64,000 nt of DNA, from the NCBI RefSeq assembly GCF_017883985.1, contig NZ_PRDG01000002.1:124001-188000 (forward strand), given 5' to 3'. The translations under genes were made by a program, and so were the position numbers. The DNA comes from Streptococcus oricebi (GTDB taxonomy: Bacteria; Bacillota; Bacilli; Lactobacillales; Streptococcaceae). Below are positions 53,577-61,436 of this stretch, piece by piece. How positions within the stretch are numbered: the stretch's first letter is position 1; each line of letters starts with the position of its first letter. Below the pieces are notes generated by a model. It did not search any database and was not told the DNA's origin. It worked only from the letters and a program-made list of their open reading frames with translations.

Positions 53577-55034
53577 TTGAAAGAAACAAAATTTATAAAA
53601 GAAAACGGAATTTTTTATACTAGTGAAAATCTTGCAAATATAATGATTTCTCAATTAGATATTGATTATTCAACTGATTTTAACATTATAGAACCTGCTG
53701 TTGGAGAAGGTCACATTTTATATTATATTGTTTTAAATTTCTTAGAAAATAATCGTAATAAAGAAACAAAATTTTTGATATCGTTCTTAGAGAATAATGT
53801 TGCAGGTTTTGACATAAGAAAAGAAGCTGTTAATAAATGTATTTCTAAATTAAATTATTTAACTTCTCAGTATTTTGAGGAGACTGTTAATTGGAACATA
53901 AAACAATTAGATGCTTTGTTGCAAAAAAAGAGAATACTTAGAGAATTTGCAAGGTATTCATATGTTATTAGTAATCCACCATTTGTTTCAAGGCGTAATA
54001 TGACAAAGAAGAATGTTGAATTTTTGAAAGAAAATAGTCATTTTTGTATGAAGTATAACTATGATTTATATTATTATTTTTTTGAAATAGGTTTGGAACT
54101 TTGGAATGGTAAAGGAAAAATTGTTTATATAACTCCTAATAGCTATATACGTGCCAGAGGCGCACGCACCATGGTAAAATATTTAGTTGATAATAATTTA
54201 ATTGAAACTATTATTGATTTTGATGACGAATTACTTTTTGAAAATGCAATGACTTACTCAGCTATAACAGCTTTATCTAAAGGTAATAAAGTTCTAAATC
54301 TAAAAGATAAGTTTAGAAATATAATAGAACAAAAAGAGTATTCGATGATAGTTAAAGAAAATTACGAGATTTATTCTCACCCTTTCTTATTTAAAAAAGT
54401 TTCAGAACATAAGAAACTTTCAGAAATAGCTGAAATTAGAAATGGCTTGGCTACCTTGAATGATAAAGTTTTTATTATAAATAGTCAAGATATTGTACGT
54501 CAGTATAAAAATAAAGTGATTATTTTAAAGAATGGTGTAGAATATGAGTTAGAAAGGTCCTCATTAAAAAAAGTTACACGAATATCAGATTTTAGTAATG
54601 ATAGATTTTTAATTTTTCCATATAAAAAAAGCAATCAGACTTATATGAGAATGGATAATATTGACAAAAAATTACCATTAACATATAAGTACCTTTCAGA
54701 AACTTTAAATAGTGAGTATCAAAAAAAATACGGTGTTTATTTTGGAAGAACTCAGGGATTTAGTGGCTATGATGAACAAAAGATAGTTATTTCAAAGATT
54801 GCTTCTCTAAATGGTAGTGCATTTAAAATCTTAGAAAATGGTTTTATAATGTCGGGAATATCTATTAAATTGACTGATAATAGATATGATATAGAAAAGT
54901 TAGTTGAATATTTGAATTCTAATGAAATTGTTAATTATTTAGAAAAAGTATCAAAAAATTATTCTTCAGGTTATAGGAGTATCAGTACCACTGACTTAAA
55001 ATATATCCCTATCCCTTCTGACAGAAAGAGGTAA
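53577..55034 (+). CDS. Adenine-specific DNA methyltransferase (Eco57I/TaqI-like) of a putative defence island
   Basis: 485 residues from TTG 53577. Motif X-like GIFYTSENLANIM (about 11-23) precedes the AdoMet-binding motif EPAVGEG (39-45) and the catalytic NPPF (133-136), typical of N6-adenine methyltransferases. The C-terminal 220 residues (about 265-485) look like a target-recognition domain (LSEIAEIRNGLATLND, then GRTQGFSGYDEQKIVISKI). No nuclease domain is fused, unlike type IIG enzymes. An ATG at 53529 would add 16 residues but lacks a ribosome site. It is first of four closely packed AT-rich genes; it would mark self DNA. No recognition sequence can be predicted. Confidence 0.85.
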   Translation: MKETKFIKENGIFYTSENLANIMISQLDIDYSTDFNIIEPAVGEGHILYYIVLNFLENNRNKETKFLISFLENNVAGFDIRKEAVNKCISKLNYLTSQYFEETVNWNIKQLDALLQKKRILREFARYSYVISNPPFVSRRNMTKKNVEFLKENSHFCMKYNYDLYYYFFEIGLELWNGKGKIVYITPNSYIRARGARTMVKYLVDNNLIETIIDFDDELLFENAMTYSAITALSKGNKVLNLKDKFRNIIEQKEYSMIVKENYEIYSHPFLFKKVSEHKKLSEIAEIRNGLATLNDKVFIINSQDIVRQYKNKVIILKNGVEYELERSSLKKVTRISDFSNDRFLIFPYKKSNQTYMRMDNIDKKLPLTYKYLSETLNSEYQKKYGVYFGRTQGFSGYDEQKIVISKIASLNGSAFKILENGFIMSGISIKLTDNRYDIEKLVEYLNSNEIVNYLEKVSKNYSSGYRSISTTDLKYIPIPSDRKR

Positions 55035-55040
55035 CTACAT

Positions 55041-57434
55041 ATGGCAAAAGTATTAACCAAAACTCATTTTAAATCAACGGCAAGAACAGTAAATCTTTTG
55101 GGGAGAGATAATGTCTTAGACTTTCGAAGTGCTATATTAGAACTTGTGAAAAATAGTTATGATGCCTTTTCAGGAAGAGTAGATATTTTTGTAGAAGGTT
55201 CAGATACTCTAATTAAAAACAAGAATGATAAAATAGCTACACACATTGAAGTAATAGATTATGGAAAGGGGATGGACTTAGACACAATTCAAGAAGTCTT
55301 TTTTACGCTTGGAACTGATAAAAAAACAAATATTACTTTCCAAGAAGTAGAAAATACTAAGCGTGTAATGAATGGTTCTATGGGAATTGGTCGTCTTTCG
55401 CTTGGTAGACTGGGAAATAAAACACAGGTTGTAACATCAGATGGAGAAAAAGCATATAAGTTTGTCATAAATTGGGATAAGTTTATAACTGGAAATTCTT
55501 TAGATTCTATAGAAATAGATATTATTCAATTATCAAAGGAGGAATTCAGTCTTGAGTACTCAAAAAGGGGATTAAATAATCCTGAGAATCACGGTACAAT
55601 TTTAACGTCTACAGAATTAAAGGATGAATGGTTACTATCAGATAAGCTGTTATCAGGGACAAATTATTCATTATTAAAATTAAGTCTTGCTAAACTTAAA
55701 AATCCAATGAAACTTTTGGACACTGGTGATTTTGATATCATACTTCATTATTTTGGTGAAGAAGAGGAAGTCATTTCTTCTATATCAGATATTAAAACAG
55801 ATGCATCTATTGAATTTTCATATTCTCATGAAAACGATTTGTTAATTTTTGATGGTTTTTTTGATGAAGTAGATATTGACCAACTGCCACCAGATTTTGT
55901 AATGGCTAAATTTAATGAGATAAAAGAGCATATTTTTGACGGGAACAAGAAACGTAATCGTTATTATTTTGAAGAAGAGATTAAAGTTTCTGAATTTATT
56001 CATGATGAAATTCCTCAAAAACCAATAGGAGACTTTGATGGGGTGATTTACTTTACCAAACAAAGAAAGGGTGGTTCTAAGGCTCCGTTTATAAAAGATC
56101 CGTTATTGAATATAAATAAAAATGAATATGAGCCAGGAATATTATTATATAGAGATGGATTTAGAGTCAGACCTTATGGTGAAGTAGATACGATAGGTTT
56201 TGATTGGCTAGGCATCGAAAGTGAGCGTGTAAAAAATCCTGCTGGAGTTACTCGCCCAAGTTATATGATGCAGGCTAATCAATTGAACGGATATATAAAT
56301 ATAACTAAGGCCAAAAATGGAATTTTTGAGGATCAATCTAATAGAGAGGGATTAAAAAATAGTACAGAATTTATATATTTAGAAAAAATTATTTTACAAA
56401 TAATAAAAAAATTTTCAAGTATTCGCTCCAATCTTCATATTTTGTATAATGAATATCTAAAAGAAGTTGCAGATATAAAATATAACAGTCAACAAGGAAA
56501 AAAACTAAAGAAAAAGATAGATACACTTTTACAAAAACATCAAGGAAATCAGAAAGCGCTATTTGAGGATAACGAATTTACAAAACTTATAAACCCGCAG
56601 ACAGTTCTAGAATTATATTCTTTATCTGATACTTCAATTGAAGAAAAAGATTCTTTAATTAGCGAGAGTGATATGCTAAGAACTATGGCGACGCAAGGAA
56701 TAGTTATGTCTACATTTGTTCATCAGATAAAAAACGATAGATCTTTTTTTGAAAATATTCCTAGCGTGTTAATAGATATAGGAGATTACTATTCAAATAA
56801 TTTTAAATATAATTTTAACGAACTTCCAGAAGACTATAATTTATACAGTTATTCTAAAGCTATAGAAAGCAAAAATAGTAGTATATTGGGTTTTATTGAC
56901 AGTAGCGTAAATAATCCGACTAGAGATAAAAAGACAAATATAAATTTAGTAGCATATTTAACCAAAATATTTAAATGGTGGGACAATTCGGTTAAAGATA
57001 ATTTCAATAATTATGAATACCTAATAAATGGAGAAAAGGATTTTAGTAATTTAAGTACAGATTTACAAAAAATATATATAAAAGCTAGTGAAACTCAATT
57101 AGATAGTATTTTTTTGAATTTAATTACAAATTCTTTTAAAAATTTCAAAAAGCCACGAAATATACGTGACTGTAAAATCAGTGTGGATTTTGAAATTTAT
57201 GAAAGAGGAATTCGGTTACTATACTCAGATAATGGGAATGGTTTAAGTAGTGAGATAGAGGATAAAAATTCTATTTTCAATCCATATATAACGTATAGCA
57301 ACGAAGGTACAGGTATGGGAATGTGGATTTTAGCTACTGTATTATCAAATTTAAAGGGGGATAAGAAGATACTTTCTGAAGTTGGTGAAAGAGGTTTTCA
57401 AATCGAACTAATACTTCCGGGGGGAGGAGGATAA
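55041..57434 (+). CDS. Double-GHKL protein: Hsp90/MORC-like ATPase plus histidine-kinase-like module
   Basis: 797 soluble residues. The N-terminal GHKL ATPase module has ELVKNSYDA (34-42), DYGKGM (73-78) and GSMGIGR (112-118), as in Hsp90/MutL/MORC ATPases. The C-terminal part has an H-box-like FVHQIKND (His561), then a second GHKL fold with an N-box NLITN (693-697), DNGNG (730-734) and GTGMG (756-760), like a sensor histidine kinase. The middle (about 240-540) has no domain I know, with a helical Lys-rich segment near 470-510. No membrane helix. It follows the methyltransferase by six bases and precedes a receiver gene by three. Likely an intracellular sensor that phosphorylates that receiver. 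Confidence 0.78.
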   Translation: MAKVLTKTHFKSTARTVNLLGRDNVLDFRSAILELVKNSYDAFSGRVDIFVEGSDTLIKNKNDKIATHIEVIDYGKGMDLDTIQEVFFTLGTDKKTNITFQEVENTKRVMNGSMGIGRLSLGRLGNKTQVVTSDGEKAYKFVINWDKFITGNSLDSIEIDIIQLSKEEFSLEYSKRGLNNPENHGTILTSTELKDEWLLSDKLLSGTNYSLLKLSLAKLKNPMKLLDTGDFDIILHYFGEEEEVISSISDIKTDASIEFSYSHENDLLIFDGFFDEVDIDQLPPDFVMAKFNEIKEHIFDGNKKRNRYYFEEEIKVSEFIHDEIPQKPIGDFDGVIYFTKQRKGGSKAPFIKDPLLNINKNEYEPGILLYRDGFRVRPYGEVDTIGFDWLGIESERVKNPAGVTRPSYMMQANQLNGYINITKAKNGIFEDQSNREGLKNSTEFIYLEKIILQIIKKFSSIRSNLHILYNEYLKEVADIKYNSQQGKKLKKKIDTLLQKHQGNQKALFEDNEFTKLINPQTVLELYSLSDTSIEEKDSLISESDMLRTMATQGIVMSTFVHQIKNDRSFFENIPSVLIDIGDYYSNNFKYNFNELPEDYNLYSYSKAIESKNSSILGFIDSSVNNPTRDKKTNINLVAYLTKIFKWWDNSVKDNFNNYEYLINGEKDFSNLSTDLQKIYIKASETQLDSIFLNLITNSFKNFKKPRNIRDCKISVDFEIYERGIRLLYSDNGNGLSSEIEDKNSIFNPYITYSNEGTGMGMWILATVLSNLKGDKKILSEVGERGFQIELILPGGGG

Positions 57435-57437
57435 ATA

Positions 57438-58046
57438 ATGAATGTAAGAAAAATTTATTTTATTGATGATGAAGATGAAGCACGATATGCAGCTTCTTAT
57501 ACTAAATTAAGGAAAAAATTTGAAGATGCTCAGTACTGCGTTGAGTTCTTTTCAATAATCAATAAAGAATCTGAGGAGATATTTCTGAAAGAATTAGCTT
57601 CAAATAAAATCTGTGGGATTATACTTGATTTTGATTTAAAGCAAAGTAATATATATGCTGATGCGAATGCGTTATGGAAAAAAATTAAGAGTCATAACTC
57701 ATTATTTCCTATGTGTATATATACTTCTCATAAACAGGATGTCAGTCAATTAAAGGGTTGTGAAAAGATTTTTTCAAAAGGGAATGAATCTGAAATTGAA
57801 GAAATGTTGAAATATATGAAGGAGCAAATTGAATTAGGACTAGCTATAATTAAGCAAAGAACGGATGTAAACAATATATTAAAATCAGACCAAACCTTTT
57901 CAGTTGAAGTTTTGGAAAATGAAAGAAGGATAGAAGACCAGTTCTCAATTGTAGCTTCTCGAGAATTACCTGATGAAGTTTCTAAAGAATTAAATGAACT
58001 CATCAAGAAAGCTTATGAAATTATTGATAATTATAGCGAAGGATAA
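57438..58046 (+). CDS. Stand-alone response-regulator receiver protein of the island
   Basis: 202 residues. The first about 125 form a receiver domain: acidic pair Asp10-Asp11 in FIDDEDE, phospho-acceptor Asp64 in ILDFDL, Thr/Ser in IYTSHK and Lys in IFSKG. The last 75 residues are a helical, charged tail without a DNA-binding domain. It is presumably phosphorylated by the kinase-like protein upstream, passing the signal by protein contact, perhaps to the HNH nuclease encoded five bases downstream. Confidence 0.78.
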   Translation: MNVRKIYFIDDEDEARYAASYTKLRKKFEDAQYCVEFFSIINKESEEIFLKELASNKICGIILDFDLKQSNIYADANALWKKIKSHNSLFPMCIYTSHKQDVSQLKGCEKIFSKGNESEIEEMLKYMKEQIELGLAIIKQRTDVNNILKSDQTFSVEVLENERRIEDQFSIVASRELPDEVSKELNELIKKAYEIIDNYSEG

Positions 58047-58051
58047 AATAA

Positions 58052-58660
58052 ATGATAAACATAAGGCAACTGTATAAAAAAGATTATAGAGGTTATGAAA
58101 AGGTTCCTGTTAGAAGCGATGATATAACATATCAATATTCAAAAGAAAGTGAGCGTTCTTTATTAAAAGAAACTTTAATCAAAGATTTTAAAGGACAATG
58201 TGTTTATTGTGGTTGGAGTTGTTCAAGCTACACTAGTGAACCTTTTCATATTGAACATATAAAAAGTCAGAAAAACTTTCCTCTTGAAAGAGATAATTAT
58301 AAAAATTTAGCTTTGGCTTGTCCAATTTGTAATAAGACTAAGCAGGAGAAAGAACTTCCTAAAAATTTAGATCCATTATCGAAAGAATTTTCCAAATTAT
58401 TTTATAGAAATAAATCAGGTGCAATAGTTACAAATAATGCATTAAATGAAAAACAAAAAAGGTTGGCAGAAGAATGTAGTTCAATATTGGGATTGCATAA
58501 GGAATTATATAAATTAGATTATATTTACAGCTCTTTAAAAAAAATTCAAAAAGAGCTCACATCAACGCATAAGGATAGTGAATTACTTTCAAAAATTTGT
58601 GAAATTATAATGTATATTGACGAAAACTATGTAAGGAGTTCAGGGACACTTCTAAAGTAA
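58052..58660 (+). CDS. HNH endonuclease (PtuB/TIGR02646-like) of the island
   Basis: 202 residues. Zinc-ribbon HNH core: CVYC (Cys50, Cys53), HIEH (His66, His69), NYKNLALACPIC (Asn85, Cys90, Cys93). The HIEHIKSQ and NLALACPICN pattern resembles PtuB of the Septu system and retron-linked HNH nucleases. It is the only nuclease in the operon and thus the probable effector. Its activity could be restriction of unmethylated DNA or abortive killing. It is the last gene before host composition returns. Confidence 0.8.
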   Translation: MINIRQLYKKDYRGYEKVPVRSDDITYQYSKESERSLLKETLIKDFKGQCVYCGWSCSSYTSEPFHIEHIKSQKNFPLERDNYKNLALACPICNKTKQEKELPKNLDPLSKEFSKLFYRNKSGAIVTNNALNEKQKRLAEECSSILGLHKELYKLDYIYSSLKKIQKELTSTHKDSELLSKICEIIMYIDENYVRSSGTLLK

Positions 58661-58666
58661 ACTTTG

Positions 58667-58786
58667 ATGAATAAGTTGAAATTTTTAATAGAGGGCATGC
58701 TAGCCAAAGTCAGAGAAAACGTCACCAGCGACTGGGAGCGAGTCAAAAAAGGACAAAAAAGAAAATATGAAGAGGTAGCAACATGA
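58667..58786 (+). CDS. 39-residue ORF at the right edge of the island
   Basis: Encodes MNKLKFLIEGMLAKVRENVT followed by SDWERVKKGQKRKYEEVAT. Its stop overlaps the start of the next gene (atga). Composition is host-like. It is short, basic and helical, possibly a coupled leader peptide of the B3/4 gene or the tail of a gene cut by island insertion. No good ribosome site is visible. Confidence 0.45.
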   Translation: MNKLKFLIEGMLAKVRENVTSDWERVKKGQKRKYEEVAT

Positions 58787-59490
58787 ACATCACAATCGAG
58801 CAAGACTTCTGGGCTTTGTTTCCGGAAGCGCAGATTAGTTTGCTGATTGTTAAGGGCTTGGACAATCGTGTCGATGAAAGTAAGGACCCTTATTTTAAGG
58901 ACTTGTTGGCTAAGGGGGCAAAGAGGGCCCAGGATTTTATTTCTGAGGAGCCTTTTACGCAAAACCAGGTCATTCAAGAATGGCGTCAGGCCTTTGCTAA
59001 GTTCAAAACCAAAAAGGGGGCGCGTTCATCTATTGAGGCCCTACTCAAGCGGGTCAGTCAGGAGCGGGAGTTCCACCCTATCAATCCTTTGGTAGATATT
59101 TATAATAGCGTTTCTCTGTCTTATGCGGTGCCTTGTGGGGGTGAGGATCTTGCCAAGATTCAAGCTGGTCTCTATCTGGGCAAGGCCCAAGGTGGCGAGC
59201 CTTTCTTTCCCCTAGGGGCTGACAGTGATGCGCCAGCCTTGCCAGAGGAAATTATTTATTATGATGAAGCTGGGGCGGTTTGTCGCTGTTTGAATTGGCG
59301 GGAGGCCCAAAGAACCATGCTGACTGAGGAGACCAAGGAGGCGGTGCTGGTGATTGAGGCTATCAATGAGGAGCAAGGCCAGCGTGCCCAAGCAGCCATG
59401 CTAGAAATGCAGGACCTCCTGCAAGCTTATTTTGGTTTGACAGGAGAAATTACTCATTTGACCAAGGAAAATCCAAGCTTAGAACTGTAA
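58783..59490 (+). CDS. B3/B4 domain protein (phenylalanyl-tRNA synthetase beta-like editing domain)
   Basis: 235 residues matching the stand-alone B3/4 family, related to the editing domain of PheT. The core includes NPLVDIYNSVSLSYAVPCGGEDL (about 104-126) and a later GEPFFPLG. Family members are thought to act on misacylated tRNA or a related substrate, without firm proof. Last gene before a bidirectional terminator. Confidence 0.83.
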   Translation: MNITIEQDFWALFPEAQISLLIVKGLDNRVDESKDPYFKDLLAKGAKRAQDFISEEPFTQNQVIQEWRQAFAKFKTKKGARSSIEALLKRVSQEREFHPINPLVDIYNSVSLSYAVPCGGEDLAKIQAGLYLGKAQGGEPFFPLGADSDAPALPEEIIYYDEAGAVCRCLNWREAQRTMLTEETKEAVLVIEAINEEQGQRAQAAMLEMQDLLQAYFGLTGEITHLTKENPSLEL

Positions 59491-59521
59491 GAAAAAAAGA
59501 GCTCATTTGGGCTCTTTTTTG
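59491..59521. terminator. Bidirectional terminator
   Basis: aaaaaagagc pairs with gctctttttt around tcatttgg. It serves the B3/4 gene and the convergent GtrA-type gene. Confidence 0.8.
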
Positions 59522-59952
59522 TCATTTTTGAAAACGAATAATTTACTGAAAACATAGTTGAGGACGATGATGAGAATTTGGGCAATAAAAGTTTCGATGG
59601 TGTTGACCTTTTTTATATCATTATTGACGAACTGGCCGATTAGACCCGGAAAGGTCTTTACGAAAACGAAAGTCAAAGCGACATCGAGAAAGAGAGTGGT
59701 CAAGCGGGCGGTGGTAAATTTGATGAGGCGGGCAAACCAACCCTGTCTTTTTTGTTTGAAAACGATGGTATCGTTAGTTGCAAAGGCAAAGAGGATTCCA
59801 GCGACATTACCCAAGATAGTTGAGAAGATTTCCTCGCTGGTTACTTCATAAGCCAGCAAGCGCGTGACAATAGCAACTCCAGTCGTCGCTACCCCGAAAA
59901 AGAGGTAGGACAAAACCTCATTGTCAAAAAAACTCTTAATGTATTTTTTCAT
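59503..59952 (-). CDS. GtrA-family membrane protein
   Basis: 149 residues with four membrane helices, the GtrA (PF04138) plan. The family helps move lipid-linked sugars across the membrane for cell-surface polysaccharide modification. Motifs: YLFFGVATTGVAIVTRL near the start, FVFKNDK at the end. No glycosyltransferase gene is beside it here. Confidence 0.85.
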   Translation of the reverse strand: MKKYIKSFFDNEVLSYLFFGVATTGVAIVTRLLAYEVTSEEIFSTILGNVAGILFAFATNDTIVFKQKRQGWFARLIKFTTARLTTLFLDVALTFVFVKTFPGLIGQFVNNDIKKVNTIETFIAQILIIVLNYVFSKLFVFKNDKKEPK

Positions 59953-60151
59953 AAATTCAGTCTACCATATTTTCCCTTTTTACGCTAGAGTAGCTTTTAA
60001 GTAGCGGAAAGCATGGAAATCAAAGAGGGGGGAGAGCAAAAGCCTTTAGGTATCTTTTAAGGGTCTCTAGGGCGCTAGAAATGCTTTTATAGGTGCTTAT
60101 AGGGAGTAGGGCAAGAATACGGCTAGATTTTGGTTAGGTTATAGCAAGGTA

Positions 60152-60200
60152 TTGACTTTTCAACTTCGATTGTGCTACAATGTAGTACATAAAGGGTGAA
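60152..60200 (+). promoter_or_regulatory. Toxin-antitoxin promoter with palindromic operator
   Basis: TTGACT (60152-60157), 18 bases, TACAAT (60176-60181). The -10 is inside the inverted repeat tgtgctaca/tgtagtaca (60171-60189, one mismatch), the expected binding site of the antitoxin for self-repression. Confidence 0.65.
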
Positions 60201-60221
60201 TAGAAAGTGAGGTATAAAAAC

Positions 60222-60443
60222 ATGGCTACAATATCATTAAGGCTTAATCAACAAGAAGAAGAATTTTTTAGGGGCTATGCCGGGCTAACAGGTAAGACCT
60301 TATCAGAACTTTTCAAGACTGCTTTAGCTGAACAGATAGAAAACGAACTAGACTTAAAACTATATCATGAGGCACTAGCAGAGCATGAGGCAGACCCTCA
60401 AACCGTTTCTTTTGATGACTTTAAGAAAGAGCTAGGGCTTTGA
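60222..60443 (+). CDS. Antitoxin of a RelBE-type pair
   Basis: 73 residues. The N-terminal ribbon-helix-helix-like start ATISLRLNQQEEEFFRGYAGLTGKTLSEL binds DNA. The C-terminal acidic part (LAEHEADPQTVSFDDFKKEL) probably wraps the toxin. The frame opens at GTG 60207, but ATG 60222 with gtgagg upstream fits better. One base separates it from the toxin gene. Confidence 0.85.
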   Translation: MATISLRLNQQEEEFFRGYAGLTGKTLSELFKTALAEQIENELDLKLYHEALAEHEADPQTVSFDDFKKELGL

Positions 60444-60444
60444 T

Positions 60445-60714
60445 ATGTATAAGCTAGAACTTTCTAAGCGAGCGCAAAAGCAAATAAAAAAGCTAGACAA
60501 GAGCATTCAACGGCTTATTATTGCCTGGATTGAAAAAAACATAGCAAACACTGACAATCCTAGACAACATGGAAAAGGTCTGACTGGGGACAGAAGTAAT
60601 GAATGGCGCTACCGTATCGGTAGTTATCGCTTAATTTGCGATATACGAGACGAAGAACTGCTTATCTTAGCCCTAGAGGTAGGACATAGAAAAGAAATAT
60701 ATAAAGCACGCTAA
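60445..60714 (+). CDS. RelE/ParE-superfamily toxin
   Basis: 89 residues with the RelE fold pattern: KLELSKRAQKQIKKLDKSIQ near the start, GKGLTGDRSNEWRYRIGSYRLICDI in the middle and ALEVGHRKEIY at the end. RelE-type toxins cleave mRNA on the ribosome; ParE types hit gyrase. The Arg/His pattern (RYRIGSYR, GHRKEIY) favours RelE. Followed by a terminator. Confidence 0.87.
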   Translation: MYKLELSKRAQKQIKKLDKSIQRLIIAWIEKNIANTDNPRQHGKGLTGDRSNEWRYRIGSYRLICDIRDEELLILALEVGHRKEIYKAR

Positions 60715-60728
60715 GGCGTGTTTTTTCG
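60703..60728 (+). terminator. Terminator of the toxin-antitoxin operon
   Basis: cacgc pairs with gcgtg around taag, followed by tttttt. The stem overlaps the toxin stop codon. Confidence 0.8.
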
Positions 60729-61370
60729 CTACCTACACTAGAACGCCCCAGAAGCCCCGTAGAGGTTTTTTCTCTTGCTTGCTACTCCTCTTTAAATTAC
60801 TATAACATCAATATTACCACTTTTTAGATTTTTTGTGCTATACTGAAAAAGCTAATTAAGATTTAAGGTTCAAGATAAGAGGGCAGTGAAAGGGCTTTGT
60901 ATCTTGTAATTGAACACGGGCTAAAAGCTCGGAATTTAGATAAACTTTCCTAGGTTCTAGGGAACCTTCGTCAAGTTTCCTAAAATTCTAGTCGCTTTTT
61001 GACGTGAGAATTTCAAAACGATAATTTTTGAAATTCGAGCTAATGCAGCGCATAGAAAATTCTCATAGGAATTTTCGTTCAGTAGCGAGGAGTTTACCTC
61101 CCGATACTGATTGCGACTGCGAACGCCCTTTGTATCTTAATAATCGAACACGCCCTAAAAGTCTGGCAAAAAAGATAGATGCTCCTAGGAACTGGAGTTC
61201 CTTCGTCCCATCTCCTATTTTTGCTGAGACTTTCTTAACGGGCTTTGTATCTTGTTAATTGAACACGGGCTAAAATCCTAGTAAAAAAGACTCGCTTGCC
61301 TTGCTTCATCGAAGCAGCGTCGCGCTCCCTATTTTTATACGGATTTCTTAACGCCCTTTGTATCTTAATT
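60729..61370 (+). repeat. Array of ~114-bp repeat units before the preQ1-II riboswitch
   Basis: Noncoding. Unit cores related to gggctttgtatcttg ... cacgggctaaaa start at about 60892, 61124, 61237 and 61351, so spacing is about 232 (two units), 113 and 114. Each unit has a central hairpin with a different sequence: aggttct/gggaacct near 60950, aggaact/agttcct near 61180, and tgcttc/gaagca near 61300. The units end in ctattttt ... ttcttaacg. The same family is at 43749-43968. The first 160 bases are ordinary AT-rich sequence. Confidence 0.7.
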
Positions 61371-61374
61371 AGCC

Positions 61375-61436
61375 CTTGGCGCTTTGCTTCTTTCGTCAAG
61401 CATATTACAAGCGGTAGGACCGCTAAAGGAGAAAAA
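61375..61436 (+). promoter_or_regulatory. preQ1-II riboswitch
   Basis: The sequence follows the COG4708 leader consensus closely. Stem cttggcg/cgtcaag encloses ctttgcttcttt. Next come catattacaa, the hairpin gcggt/accgc and aaaggag, the ribosome site of the next gene. In this class, preQ1 binding hides the ribosome site, reducing translation of the transporter gene. Confidence 0.9.

Noticed and set aside
53529..55034. Type IIG combined restriction-methylation enzyme
   Set aside because: The protein is about 500 residues with no N-terminal nuclease motif; it is better read as a methyltransferase with a recognition domain.
60445..60714. Mobile element or integrase near the toxin-antitoxin pair
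   Set aside because: No transposase, integrase or terminal repeats were seen around it; only the pair itself and noncoding repeats.
61028..61258. 76-residue open frame in the repeat array
   Set aside because: It crosses repeat-unit borders and has no ribosome site or family pattern.
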